This document shows, in pieces, positions 9,801 to 18,444 of a stretch of DNA of 64,000 bases. The stretch spans positions 15,227-79,226 of the forward strand of contig JAHDDE010000010.1 in the NCBI GenBank assembly GCA_020629515.1. The letters run 5' to 3'. Made by a program: the position numbers and the translations under genes. Under the pieces are notes generated by a model. It had not been told where the DNA came from and searched no databases. It saw nothing but the letters and a program-made list of their open reading frames with translations. This DNA comes from Saprospiraceae bacterium. GTDB taxonomy: Bacteria; Bacteroidota; Bacteroidia; Chitinophagales; Saprospiraceae. Within the stretch, counting starts at the first letter, position 1. The number at the start of each line of letters is the position of its first letter.

Positions 9801-11395
9801 ATATCTTGAGGATTCTCAGGACAAACTATATCTAATATTTCTCCTTGAAATTGAATTACTGCTTCAGCTGTACACGAACTTACAAATCCATTTTCATCTT
9901 CAACTTGCAATTCAACCTCAATAATCTTACCGTAATCTTCACAGCAAAATTTAACGAAATCATCAAAAGTAGAGCTTGATCCGCAACCTCCATCTACCCT
10001 TCTTACTTTGTAAGTTATATCAGAACAACCGTCAAAGCTACCATCATCAAAGGCTTGGGCAAATACACGAGCATTAAAATCTTCATTTAAAGTGATTGCA
10101 GTTCTCAAATCACAAACTGCCATTGGCTCATCATCGTCAGAAATAATTACAGAAAAAACATAATCATCAGTGTTTCCACAATCATCATTAACAGTATATT
10201 GAACTCGGCTTTCTCCTAATGGAAAAGTATAATTTACACTTGCTACCTGAGCTGATAAGCCAGTATTAGATACTACGAATCCAGAAGATCCTGGTTCAAG
10301 TATCGCCACTTCCCAAGACCAATTACTGCATTCATTAGCAGCGATAGATGGACGGTCTAAAGTAACTGAAGCATTACATTCTGAAGGGTCTGCGCTAGCA
10401 TTAATGGTACTCGGTCCAGAGTCAATAGAAATTTGATTATCGGCTACCTTAATAACTTGATAGAAAAATTCTGGAGGATTATTATCGCACCAATCTTGGA
10501 CCAACCATGTTCTAACAATTTTATAGCTATTTCCACAACTTGGGAACTCCTGATCAGAATAACTTATCATGAAGTTACACATGTTGTCACTTACAAAAAC
10601 GCCATCTACTAAATTAGCAAGAGCGACCCCATTAATATTTGGGATTGATATATCTCCATCTCTTTGCAAAAGATATTCTACCGTTGGATATGGCCTACCC
10701 TCTAACTCAGGAAAAGCATCTGTGCAATTAAGAGACATAGCGTCAGTATAGTTCTTAGGAGCATCTACAGACCCTGGAACTACACTTTGATAATAGATGT
10801 CAAATGAACACATTTCTGCATTGGCATGATTGTCCAATGCTCTAAACTCAATATTTCTTACAGCAGAAAATGGACTGCTACATCCATCAGCGAGCTCATT
10901 ACTAATTATTTCGATAGTGACTTGTTCATCACCACAATTGTCTATTATAGTGGATTCTAACAAAGTTTTTAGATAACTTTCGAGAGAAGCATTGGTTGCT
11001 GCATAATCCACATCATCACACATTAAGGTGTCGTTAGGTGGACAAACTATTTCAGGAGCCAATTTATCCTCTACTTTGATGTAGGCATCACAGCTATTAG
11101 TAGCATCAGAAATTCTTACTCTCAGGGTAGTACCTACATATTCACGAGTAATAAGCCTACCGATTGACGCACCAGATGCATTGAAGACCGTAATATTAGC
11201 CGTCGAACAATTTGGGTCAGAACCCTCTAAAACCATGTCAGGCGTAATCACCACTTGACAATCTCTATCAACTGAAATATTGACCGTATCATTACATGCG
11301 AATGTACAAGTCTGTGCGATCGATACCGTCACAACACTGAAGAATGCTGCGATGCTAATACAAATAACTCTAATATTGCTTTTAGCTATTATCAT
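6845..11395 (-). CDS. Giant T9SS type A adhesin: HYR-like repeats, LamG, dockerin-like, cohesin-like
   Basis: The protein has 1516 residues. A signal peptide covers about 1-27. Residues 30-880 are HYR/Ig-like repeats with regular Cys and phrases such as VEDKLAPEIVCPPNDT and VEDNSGNRSEC. Residues about 908-1075 form a LamG/concanavalin-like fold (VMDFDGTDDYVGIP, MDELRIWDFERT, VAYYDFNA). Residues about 1172-1235 contain two dockerin/EF-hand-like helices (TLDLIMIQMHILGI, SIDLVLLRQLILGI). A cohesin-like segment covers about 1300-1420. The end (about 1429-1516) is a T9SS type A sorting domain: QNQPNPFTEKT, LYDMKGQ, then a basic KRSLVRKMIVI tail. It is probably a secreted, surface-attached adhesin or carbohydrate-binding protein. 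A strong terminator follows. Confidence 0.9.
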   Translation of the reverse strand: MIIAKSNIRVICISIAAFFSVVTVSIAQTCTFACNDTVNISVDRDCQVVITPDMVLEGSDPNCSTANITVFNASGASIGRLITREYVGTTLRVRISDATNSCDAYIKVEDKLAPEIVCPPNDTLMCDDVDYAATNASLESYLKTLLESTIIDNCGDEQVTIEIISNELADGCSSPFSAVRNIEFRALDNHANAEMCSFDIYYQSVVPGSVDAPKNYTDAMSLNCTDAFPELEGRPYPTVEYLLQRDGDISIPNINGVALANLVDGVFVSDNMCNFMISYSDQEFPSCGNSYKIVRTWLVQDWCDNNPPEFFYQVIKVADNQISIDSGPSTINASADPSECNASVTLDRPSIAANECSNWSWEVAILEPGSSGFVVSNTGLSAQVASVNYTFPLGESRVQYTVNDDCGNTDDYVFSVIISDDDEPMAVCDLRTAITLNEDFNARVFAQAFDDGSFDGCSDITYKVRRVDGGCGSSSTFDDFVKFCCEDYGKIIEVELQVEDENGFVSSCTAEAVIQFQGEILDIVCPENPQDMDCSAFDNFDPNTLTAPMVLTNNTCIGTLTPIPMVVDEDIDECGVGFKNIEWTILLGEVDSLICTQRVNFINLDPFDENDISWPSNRTVSSCGDIAPTETELSSLFSSNLSCSNVIYSEPQDRIFENLSEACVKVLRTWTIVDWCQYPQNPNAIWTHVQTIIVENSEAPDFAPSIATIDQEMNGCNSIVTLTPLASDDCTADADLIWTYKVDLLSGNSSIEVIGSTPGSSFTSELSQGTYQVTWTVMDLCGNTTEQTYAFDIIDSEQPVANCISSIEIEIDGGTEIASLSVDRLDSGSFDQCGAIEIRGIRIANTQDLLTENILFDCDEVGDHLVEFVVEDNSGNRSECLVNVTVSDNAGVCTPGFNNLGLPCGFVMDFDGTDDYVGIPTLSIPETFTVEAVLFYRGNEDNFVPIVEFGQDNPFIGFQANRPTIFGQIVANEEFPRNTWTHIAFTYNVDANSSKIYINGELVKTGAANGSFTGTGLGIGHNIGDLFYNGKMDELRIWDFERTEAEILNNINDNLTGREDGLVAYYDFNAVAGILIDQSSNFNTGTLAGLEGDNQFPQFEQVNTQCTGGNNGSSLTASIFGSVYTPDNVSIESAQLSAEQMDIAKMSYDQSDVQGVFAFNDVNGNAQYALKAEKNDDYTNGVSTLDLIMIQMHILGIQPLESPYQMIAADASNNKSLSSIDLVLLRQLILGIIDKLPENDSWRFVNKDFELDPNFPYDFEETITIGLEEDNIYNNDFIGIKIGDVNGSAIANSALAGVRDNSVFNMSIQKRQEADGWYFDLIASENIDLLGFQFQLSTESINSDELVISDGMIRLQESNYDLAEDGARISWHSIEGMSIPAGERLFSLKAHESFEISIEESNLFNQIYDSNFNILSPSFEELTIRTDEVNEIVLFQNQPNPFTEKTYITFELKQSEEVSFELYDMKGQKAFQSSKNYGAGSHTIELDKNQLGLNKGIHYYQIKTQKRSLVRKMIVI

Positions 11396-11495
11396 TATAT
11401 TCTTTTTAATTGATCATCAACTATTAAGAATACTTGGGATAAAATGGAGATAATCTGTGTAGACCTAATTGGGAGGAGGTCAAAACGAATTATAA

Positions 11496-12158
11496 TTATA
11501 CCAACTGATGGTCTATTGCAAATTTGATTAAATTGACTGTATTGCGCACATTCAATTTTCTCATTATATTTTTTCTATGTACTCCTACTGTCTGATCACT
11601 GATGTAAAGCTTCTCGGCTATTTCTTTATTATTCATAGCCTTAGTGATCAATTCTAAAACCTCTTGCTCTCTTTTGGTCAATTTCTTTTTTAACAAGAAT
11701 CTATCATCCATGTAATTGGCATCAGTCCTTGACTTCATATTCTTTTTAGGAGTAATATTCAGCCCTGTAGCTAAGAACGTATTACCCAACATGATTTCAT
11801 TGACGCATTGAGTCAATTCTTCTATATCATTAAACTTACTATAGTAACCATCCGCGCCATTCTGAAATGCCTCCTTGACAAATTTATGATCAACATAACC
11901 ACTAAGTACGCAAAGGCGCATTTCTGGGAATTCTGATTTAATCTTCTTGATCAAACTCAGACCATCATCATCGGTAAAATTGAGTTCCATAAACAGCAAG
12001 TCTGGTTTGACCTCGGATAGACCTTCCATCATATCCAATGCATTATATGCTTTGCCTACAACGTTAACCTTCGGGTAATCAATTTCTTCTAACACTCGTT
12101 CCATCCCATCTACAAATAATTGATGTATGTCGGCTAAGTATGTGTTTATAGGAGTCAT
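11496..12158 (-). CDS. NarL/FixJ-type response regulator with atypical (Glu) receiver
   Basis: The 220-residue protein has a receiver-like domain (about 5-125) and a LuxR-type helix-turn-helix (about 155-218: LTKREQEVLELI, NNKEIAEKLYISDQTVGVHRKNI). The receiver keeps Asp10 of the acidic pocket, the Ser86 switch position and Lys108. The phospho-acceptor site reads PDLLFMEL with Glu58 where the family has Asp, and the usual acidic pair is Ala-Asp. Glu there can mimic the phosphorylated state, so it may act without a kinase. It lies 100 bp upstream of the giant adhesin on the same strand, making that gene a plausible target, but no binding site was identified. Confidence 0.88.
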   Translation of the reverse strand: MTPINTYLADIHQLFVDGMERVLEEIDYPKVNVVGKAYNALDMMEGLSEVKPDLLFMELNFTDDDGLSLIKKIKSEFPEMRLCVLSGYVDHKFVKEAFQNGADGYYSKFNDIEELTQCVNEIMLGNTFLATGLNITPKKNMKSRTDANYMDDRFLLKKKLTKREQEVLELITKAMNNKEIAEKLYISDQTVGVHRKNIMRKLNVRNTVNLIKFAIDHQLV

Positions 12159-12390
12159 GTAAAGATTTTTAATAAAAAAGCGAATTATAAATTTCTATAA
12201 CATGTAGTAAATACCAAATTGAGTGCCAAACTCTTTAGATAAATCAGCGCTTCAAACATAAAATATTATTACATGTCTAAATTGCTGATATTTAGATAGT
12301 TAAGTAACCATCAGAGATGTATGAAGAATACCTACATAAACACACTAATTATAAATAATATAGCTTGATGAAAATAAATGAGTGGGAGTA

Positions 12391-14292
12391 TTATCCTTTT
12401 ATCACCCTTAAAATCCGGTAATTTTCTGAGCCCTGAGTAATTAGTACATTATAAAAATTACCTGCGGAGTTAGCCTGTATATCGCACTGGATAAAATTAA
12501 ATCCTTGATTAAGCATTTCATTAGCGGTATAAACTTTTCTGCCTAAACCATCAAATATCGTGACTTCGACATCAGAAACTTGATCTGAGAATATCTTGAT
12601 TTCAAATGCACCAGAAGTAGGATTTGGGAAAGCTTCGGCATTCAAAGCAAATTCTTCCAATTGAGGACCTCTGTCAAGCATGTCAACTGGCATAGCCTGA
12701 AAAACATTTTGCTGCATGATATCGATATCAGTATTGCGCATAATAATGTCCCTCATAGTAGTTGACTTTATCATTTGAACTTCATCAGTACTAAAGGCTC
12801 TATCAGCTTCAAAATAAAATCTATCTCCATCTCTAAGAAGTTGAAACTGACGTTCAATGATCATCATAAGAGTACTTCCCAATATGGCGTCGGGCATATA
12901 ATCCTCAGATAACATTCCTACCCAAGGATCTATATTATCAATATCAGAGTACAATTTTCTCAATTGATCTGCGACCTCTTGATGTTTCGTTATTTCTTCA
13001 AACTCTTTGATTCTTGGTAGACCAAAATCTGAGCGAATCGTATTATAATCACTTAATCCTCTTTCTCGTCCTCGATTAATGTTGATAGCAGCTAAATCGA
13101 GTCCTCCTTGAGATGGTTGACCAAACAAGAAGTTTCGTACATCATCGATGATTTTACTGTCCATTTTTTGTTGGACTTGAGTAGCCATACCCCTCAGATA
13201 AGGATCAATTCCTCCAGCAAAATTGATTACAATGGGGTTGAAATATGAATCTCTTAAGGATATATTTCCACTTGGGATTTCATCTCCGTTTCCCTCTAAT
13301 CGAATCAACTCACTATTAATCAAAGTATGCCCTACTCTGAAAGCCGCAGCAGAAAAAACATTCATTATCTGCGGGTTTAGCTCAGGTATATACTCAATGT
13401 GTTCTGCTAAGGTAATTCCCATAGCAGGCAGCCACTCGTTGTAAGTAATAGATTGTATGAATGCCCCGTTAAATCTTCTCGCCGTCTGATACAATTGCTC
13501 ATCATCCCAATCTGGGTGTGCCACTTTAAGCTCATCACACAATCTGTTGTGCTCTCGATGAAATAATGTATGAAAGGTCAGCAACAAAGGGTTCTCATTA
13601 GCTCTTGCATCACCAGTAACGTACAATTTACTGGTTAAACCAACTGGATTGTCCATATGTGGTGCGTTACGATCATAAGCCCCATTGAATTCACCATCAA
13701 TAGTATTCCAAGGCAAATTATTACCCTCTGAAACCTTTAATTTGCCATCTTCAAAAGTACGCAACCAGTTGGCGCGAGTTTGAGAAGATCCATAGATGGC
13801 ACTACCGTCAATAAAAGCCGAAACTTCATTGTGGTATCTGCGTGGATTGTCTAATGCGTTACCTGTACCAAACTGCGCTAATGAACGAAACATAGGTATC
13901 GGAGGCCCTCCAGGTATGAATACTTTATCGTTAGAAGGTATCTCAATGAGTAATGGCTCAGTGTGATCATCAAACACAAACGATATATCATGATCAATGA
14001 ATTGGCCGAATACCCAAACAAAATCACTAAGATTTTTCACATCCAGTGTACTTGTTTCTTGCGAAAAAAGTTCATTACTTATCTCTCTTGGATTGGGTCT
14101 ATCTAAACCTCCTGGATCAGAATATCCATCAGCAAAACCAATACTTGTTCTTTGACTCAGAATATCTCCTGCACTTCCCCACTCAGGATTGAGGACATTA
14201 TTGAATGAACCATCATATGACCTCACAGACTGTGAAGACATGTTTGCCGCAAAGGCTATAAGGATGAGTAAAATATGATATACTCGGTTCAT
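12391..14292 (-). CDS. Secreted animal-type haem peroxidase with T9SS tail
   Basis: The 633-residue protein has a signal peptide (1-20, ANMSSQ) and an An_peroxidase (peroxidasin/myeloperoxidase-like) domain (about 25-530). Conserved haem-site elements are visible. The distal FGQFIDHDIS has Gln97, His101 and Ca-ligand-type Asp102. The catalytic Arg230 and haem-linking-type Glu233 are in GDARANENPLL. The proximal His322 is in AFRVGHTLI. Residues about 550-633 form a T9SS type A sorting domain (AEAFPNPTSGAFEIKIF, NFYNVLITQGSENYRILRV). It probably oxidises halides or phenolics with hydrogen peroxide outside the cell. It is monocistronic: 232 bp precede the regulator gene and 164 bp separate it from the MATE gene, all on the same strand. 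Confidence 0.9.
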   Translation of the reverse strand: MNRVYHILLILIAFAANMSSQSVRSYDGSFNNVLNPEWGSAGDILSQRTSIGFADGYSDPGGLDRPNPREISNELFSQETSTLDVKNLSDFVWVFGQFIDHDISFVFDDHTEPLLIEIPSNDKVFIPGGPPIPMFRSLAQFGTGNALDNPRRYHNEVSAFIDGSAIYGSSQTRANWLRTFEDGKLKVSEGNNLPWNTIDGEFNGAYDRNAPHMDNPVGLTSKLYVTGDARANENPLLLTFHTLFHREHNRLCDELKVAHPDWDDEQLYQTARRFNGAFIQSITYNEWLPAMGITLAEHIEYIPELNPQIMNVFSAAAFRVGHTLINSELIRLEGNGDEIPSGNISLRDSYFNPIVINFAGGIDPYLRGMATQVQQKMDSKIIDDVRNFLFGQPSQGGLDLAAININRGRERGLSDYNTIRSDFGLPRIKEFEEITKHQEVADQLRKLYSDIDNIDPWVGMLSEDYMPDAILGSTLMMIIERQFQLLRDGDRFYFEADRAFSTDEVQMIKSTTMRDIIMRNTDIDIMQQNVFQAMPVDMLDRGPQLEEFALNAEAFPNPTSGAFEIKIFSDQVSDVEVTIFDGLGRKVYTANEMLNQGFNFIQCDIQANSAGNFYNVLITQGSENYRILRVIKG

Positions 14293-14456
14293 GGTTGCTA
14301 TTATCTCGTCTCTATCGTTTTCTCAGCGTACAAATATAGAATTTATTTTCTTACTCTATCTCAAGAAGTTGAAGAAATTAAAAATCTACAATATCTAATA
14401 ATTCAACATATACATTAAATTATTCATTAATATATAATGAATTGTATTTCTATATT

Positions 14457-15737
14457 TTAGATATCAATGACCTTATAACTCCACCAAAGAAAAGCCGATC
14501 GGTAAATGAAGAAAAGTAAGAAACTAATCCAAATACCCAAGAAATGTGTACCCAAAAATAATTGATGCGTAAACACGAATAAAAACAATGATAAAATCAT
14601 GGTATACATCATATATCTGGATTGGGTTAATCCAATAAAAATTCCATCCCAGATATAACACCAAAAACTAACTAATGGCAGGACCCAAAGAATAATTGAT
14701 AATTTTTTTAATCTCAAAATCACATCCTGATCATCGGTATAAATTGTTATAATAGCCGAATTGAATGACGCCAACACTATAGCATAAGATAACGCAACCA
14801 AAAAACCCCACCTAAAACTTAAATGAATTCCTTTCCTTAAAGATTGATGGTCATTTGCTCCATAATATTTTCCAATGATACTCTCTGCGGCAAACGCAAA
14901 TCCATCTATCCCGTAAGATATCCAGCTCAGTATTTGAAGTATTATCACATTTACAGCCAGATCTATTTCTCCCCCATCCGAGGCAATACTATATAAATAA
15001 GCAAAAGACAGAGTAAGACAAACTGTCCTAATAAACAGATCTTTATTCACACTAAAAAATCTCTTAATCTTGCTCTTACTCCAATATATTCTAACCTCTT
15101 CAAATGAAATAGCCATTCTATCTCTAAATACATAAATACAAAGCATAGAAATTAATCCAGAATACTGAGCAATAACCGTAGCCTTAGCAACTCCTTCGAT
15201 CCCCCACTCTAAACTTTGGACAAAGTAAACACTTAGCAATATGTTGATCGAATTGATCAATAATGTAACTATTAAAGGAACCCATGAATTTTGTCGACCG
15301 AAATACCAACCCATAAAAACGTATAAACCAATAGTCGCTGGTGCATCAAACACCCTGATAGAGGTATATTGCTCAACGTATACAAAGTGCTCAACTTCAA
15401 TATTCAAAAAGTAAGATGCCAGCTCTAATAAGAATGGAGCACCAAGGATTAATACCACTCCAATTAGCCCAGCAATAAATAGTGCACCTAATAATAGGCT
15501 GGTTGTTTCTTTGTATTGATGGGCACCATGATATTGAGCAACTATACCTGTGGTACCCATTCTCAGAAATCCAAAATTCCAATAAATAAAGTTAAAGATC
15601 ATAGTCGCTAAACCAATTGCGCCGATATGCACACTTGATAAGTGCCCCATTAAAGCGGTATCAACAGTAGACAACAATGGTAAAGAAATGTTGCTAATCA
15701 CATTTGGTATGGCCAATCTTAAAATTTCTCTATTCAC
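14457..15737 (-). CDS. MATE family multidrug/cation antiporter
   Basis: The 426-residue protein is almost wholly hydrophobic with about 12 predicted membrane segments and the MATE architecture of two six-helix halves. Its N-terminus has the family pattern AIPNVISNISLPLLSTVDTALMGHL, followed by a GIVAQYHGA-type loop. MATE proteins in the DinF/NorM group export drugs or organic cations using a Na+ or H+ gradient; the substrate cannot be read from sequence. Length is slightly below the usual 440-460. It is divergent from the PASTA gene at 15863. An AT-rich 8-bp inverted repeat (14422-14442) just past the stop could weakly terminate it. Confidence 0.88.
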   Translation of the reverse strand: MNREILRLAIPNVISNISLPLLSTVDTALMGHLSSVHIGAIGLATMIFNFIYWNFGFLRMGTTGIVAQYHGAHQYKETTSLLLGALFIAGLIGVVLILGAPFLLELASYFLNIEVEHFVYVEQYTSIRVFDAPATIGLYVFMGWYFGRQNSWVPLIVTLLINSINILLSVYFVQSLEWGIEGVAKATVIAQYSGLISMLCIYVFRDRMAISFEEVRIYWSKSKIKRFFSVNKDLFIRTVCLTLSFAYLYSIASDGGEIDLAVNVIILQILSWISYGIDGFAFAAESIIGKYYGANDHQSLRKGIHLSFRWGFLVALSYAIVLASFNSAIITIYTDDQDVILRLKKLSIILWVLPLVSFWCYIWDGIFIGLTQSRYMMYTMILSLFLFVFTHQLFLGTHFLGIWISFLLFFIYRSAFLWWSYKVIDI

Positions 15738-15822
15738 TCTTTTTATTAGTCGAATCTGAGGTAATAGTACAAAAACTCTGAACTTGCTTTAGAAAATTGT
15801 CTTTTGTGACCTTTGGATAAGC

Positions 15823-15830
15823 TATTTTTG
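15823..15830 (+). promoter_or_regulatory. Bacteroidota -7 box (TATTTTTG) for the PASTA gene
   Basis: The octamer fits TAnnTTTG and lies 33 bp before the ATG at 15863. The best upstream TTG (15797-15799) gives a 23-bp spacer, longer than the usual 19-21, so support is partial. Confidence 0.35.
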
Positions 15831-15862
15831 CCCTAAGTTGCGTTCATAGTTAAATCGTACAA

Positions 15863-16690
15863 ATGAACTGGGACTCTTGGAAAATCTTTTTTACCCAAAT
15901 TTTTGACTTTTTGACGAATAAAAAATTCATATTAAACGTATTAGGAATGTTACTATTCCTTATCGTTTTTATCTTCATAACTATGCAATGGCTGAAGTTT
16001 TACACCAATCATGGACAAAAACTGGTTATGCCCGATTATGTGAATGTACACATAGATGACGCCAAATCCGATGCTAACAATAAGTCTTTTGTGATGATTG
16101 TGAACGACTCTGTCCACATTGTCGGCAAACCTGGAGGAATCATACAGAACCAAAACCCAAAAGGTGGAGCAGAAGTTAAAGAAAATCGAAAAATCTATGT
16201 AACCACTACTAAGTACAAAGCAGATGTAGTGGATATATCAAGTGTATTCCCGTTATACGGTCAGGATTATGAGTCAAAGAAAAATCAACTACAACAAAAA
16301 GCAATAGCCTCAAAAATTAGAGAATTTAAATATGACGCATTGACTACAGGCTCTATATTAGAAGTATGGGATGGAGACCAACTCATTATTTCGCAATCGA
16401 GAAATCCCGATTCTTATACATTAGAAAGAGGGAGTAAATTAGAATTCGTGATCAGTAGTCCCGAAGGAGCATCATTTAGGATACCTAATTTAGTTGGCGA
16501 ATCAGTAAAGAGTGCGACTTGGATTGCCGAAACTAGTAAATTCAGGATTGGCAACATAACCTATGCTAATGATCTCGGGGTAGATGATATGTCCAAAGCC
16601 ATCGTGGTCTCCCAATATCCAGAGTATGATGGGGTTAGCCTTCTCACAGCTGGAGAAAGCATCGACATAGTAGTTAAAGCGCAAGAGTGA
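15863..16690 (+). CDS. Membrane-anchored PASTA-domain protein
   Basis: The 275-residue protein has a short cytoplasmic N-terminus, one membrane helix (about 25-45: ILNVLGMLLFLIVFIFITMQW) and three PASTA-like repeats outside (about 50-115, 120-200 and 205-273). The repeats show the pattern IPNLVGESVKSAT, then VVSQYPEYDG ending in VDIVVKA. PASTA domains bind peptidoglycan fragments or beta-lactams in kinases and PBPs; here there is no kinase or transpeptidase domain. In Bacteroidota such stand-alone PASTA proteins are common and their role is not known to me. Its stop is 4 bp from the convergent dcd stop. Confidence 0.85.
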   Translation: MNWDSWKIFFTQIFDFLTNKKFILNVLGMLLFLIVFIFITMQWLKFYTNHGQKLVMPDYVNVHIDDAKSDANNKSFVMIVNDSVHIVGKPGGIIQNQNPKGGAEVKENRKIYVTTTKYKADVVDISSVFPLYGQDYESKKNQLQQKAIASKIREFKYDALTTGSILEVWDGDQLIISQSRNPDSYTLERGSKLEFVISSPEGASFRIPNLVGESVKSATWIAETSKFRIGNITYANDLGVDDMSKAIVVSQYPEYDGVSLLTAGESIDIVVKAQE

Positions 16691-16694
16691 TTTT

Positions 16695-17231
16695 TTAGAA
16701 CTTATTCTTCCACATCATAGACTCCATAGGCTTGTTAGTCCTTTCTATGTATTTGGCGTTTGACTTACGATTATAAAAATTAATAATATCTCCATCAATT
16801 TTAAAGTAGATCAACTGTCCTATGGGCATTCCTTCATAAACTCTTACAGGATGTACACATGATATCTCCAATGTCCACGTATTACAAAATCCTACATCTC
16901 CTTTTCCTGCCGTGGCGTGTATGTCGATGCCTAATCGACCAATAGATGACTTACCCTCTAAAAAGGGAACTGAATTATGCGTTTCGGTATACTCTTGTGT
17001 AACTCCCAGATATAATGTCCCTGGCTGTAGAACAAATCCGTCTGAAGGAATCTCAATGTGCTTTACTTTATTATGACGTTTAGCATCCAATATGTCATCT
17101 TGATAGACGGCCAGATGCTTACTTAAGTGTACATCATAAGAATTAGTTCCTAAGCAATTCCGATCAAAAGGCTCTATGACTATCTCTTTTTTTTCTATCG
17201 ACTCTAAAATTTTGGAATCAGTAAGGATCAT
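16695..17231 (-). CDS. dcd: dCTP deaminase
   Basis: The 178 residues are the normal length for the Bacteroidota enzyme. It deaminates dCTP to dUTP, feeding dUTPase and dTMP synthesis in the cytoplasm. Family motifs are present: MILTDSKI at the N-terminus, GTNSYDVHLS, the nucleotide-binding GKSSIGRLGI (Ser and Arg contacting phosphates) and GFCNTWTLEIS with the catalytic Glu. The terminal Dcd segment MPIGQLIYFKI is intact. Deaminase-only versus bifunctional dCTP deaminase/dUTPase cannot be separated with certainty. The gene is divergent from the phosphopantetheinyl transferase gene, with 49 bp between starts. Confidence 0.93.
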   Translation of the reverse strand: MILTDSKILESIEKKEIVIEPFDRNCLGTNSYDVHLSKHLAVYQDDILDAKRHNKVKHIEIPSDGFVLQPGTLYLGVTQEYTETHNSVPFLEGKSSIGRLGIDIHATAGKGDVGFCNTWTLEISCVHPVRVYEGMPIGQLIYFKIDGDIINFYNRKSNAKYIERTNKPMESMMWKNKF

Positions 17232-17280
17232 TATTCTTTATTTTGCGCAAAGAAACACTATATATCCATTATTTGAAAAG

Positions 17281-17910
17281 ATGCCTCTAATACTAACAAA
17301 AGAAATTCATGGGTCAGGATCTTTATGGTTATGGCATATAAAAGAAGAAGAGGCATACTTTATCCATCGACTTGAATTAGAATTTGAAAATCTATCGGAA
17401 ATAAATAATTGGGCCGCAACCCGTAGATTAGAATGGTTGTCTGGCCGTTATCTAATTTGGACTTACTTAGGTTATCATCCAAGAGAAATATTAATTGATG
17501 AATATGGCAAACCACACTTGCCCGATAGCAACCAGAATTTTAATCTTTCACATTCTGGAAATTTTATAGGACTTTACAAAGACAACAAATCTTGTGGACT
17601 AGATATTCAAATGTTTAAAAAATCAATCGATCGAATTGCTCATAAGTTTTGTGCACCAGGTGATATCGAACAGTTTTCATCATTCGGTACAACCGAATCA
17701 TTTCATTTTATTTGGGCGATAAAAGAAGCAGTATATAAAGCCTATGGACTAAGAGAAATTGATTTTAAGAGGGATATTAAATTATATGGCCTTGAATGGG
17801 TCAATGGGATTTTAAAAATCAAAGCTGTATTGTCTAAGAATAGTCAGAACTTCAATTATACAATCGAAATTAAAAAGATTGGCCAATTGTATATGGCCCA
17901 TACTATCTGA
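17281..17910 (+). CDS. 4'-phosphopantetheinyl transferase superfamily protein
   Basis: It transfers the phosphopantetheine arm of CoA to carrier proteins. I chose ATG 17281 (209 residues) because the longer frame would run back into dcd and adds a non-homologous leader. The Sfp/HetI-type motifs are in order: GKPHLPDSNQNFNLSHSG (substrate loop with conserved Ser-His), CGLDIQ (Mg-binding Asp) and WAIKEAVYKAYG (Glu and Lys of the WxxKEAxxK signature). At about 210 residues it is closer to the two-half Sfp type than to the short AcpS. It could serve fatty-acid ACP or a secondary-metabolite carrier protein; no synthase gene is nearby. Confidence 0.88.
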   Translation: MPLILTKEIHGSGSLWLWHIKEEEAYFIHRLELEFENLSEINNWAATRRLEWLSGRYLIWTYLGYHPREILIDEYGKPHLPDSNQNFNLSHSGNFIGLYKDNKSCGLDIQMFKKSIDRIAHKFCAPGDIEQFSSFGTTESFHFIWAIKEAVYKAYGLREIDFKRDIKLYGLEWVNGILKIKAVLSKNSQNFNYTIEIKKIGQLYMAHTI

Positions 17911-17912
17911 TT

Positions 17913-18389
17913 TCAACCCACAGAGGTCCGTAATTTATCTAATAGATAATTTAATTTTTCAACCTCATCATGATCTAAACTAGAGAAGATGTCTTGGGCT
18001 TTTTTTTCGATTCCTTTTATATCATCCAATAGATCTAACCCTTTATCTAATATTTTGATATCCACCAATCTTTTGTCAAAATCACAAATCGATTTTTGTA
18101 CCCATTCTTTTTTGATCATTCGATCTATAAGACGAGTAGTATCAGACATCTTATCCACCATCCTTTCTCTAATTTCTGATGTTGTTAGTGGCTTATCTGC
18201 ACCTCTAAGAATTCTGAGTATGTTATATTGCTTTAAGGTTATACCATATTGTGACAAATAGAGTTTCAATTGGTCTCTTAACCATCCTTGCGTGTACAGG
18301 ACATTTACCAGTGCTTTCTCATGAACGAATTCGAAAGATTTTTTTTGACCTATAGCTTCCTCAATAGTTTTTATAGTACTTGTTGACAT
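17913..18389 (-). CDS. MarR family transcriptional regulator
   Basis: The 158-residue protein has the MarR winged-helix layout. N-terminal dimer helices are followed by a helix-turn-helix around residues 50-105 (YGITLKQYNILRILRGADKPLTTSEIRERMVDKMSDTT is the core region) with RLIDRMIKKEWV as recognition helix and start of wing, then a C-terminal dimerisation helix. The ligand and target are unknown. The gene follows the PAS kinase gene on the same strand with a 55-bp gap, so co-transcription is possible. It converges with the phosphopantetheinyl transferase gene, stops 2 bp apart. Confidence 0.88.
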   Translation of the reverse strand: MSTSTIKTIEEAIGQKKSFEFVHEKALVNVLYTQGWLRDQLKLYLSQYGITLKQYNILRILRGADKPLTTSEIRERMVDKMSDTTRLIDRMIKKEWVQKSICDFDKRLVDIKILDKGLDLLDDIKGIEKKAQDIFSSLDHDEVEKLNYLLDKLRTSVG

Positions 18390-18444
18390 GTAGATTTAAA
18401 CCACATCAATAGACAATGGTTTATTTCTATTTCTATTTTGTGCC

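Noticed and set aside
17176-17280. N-terminal extension of the phosphopantetheinyl transferase
   Set aside because: It would overlap dcd on the opposite strand and adds residues foreign to the family; ATG 17281 is preferred.
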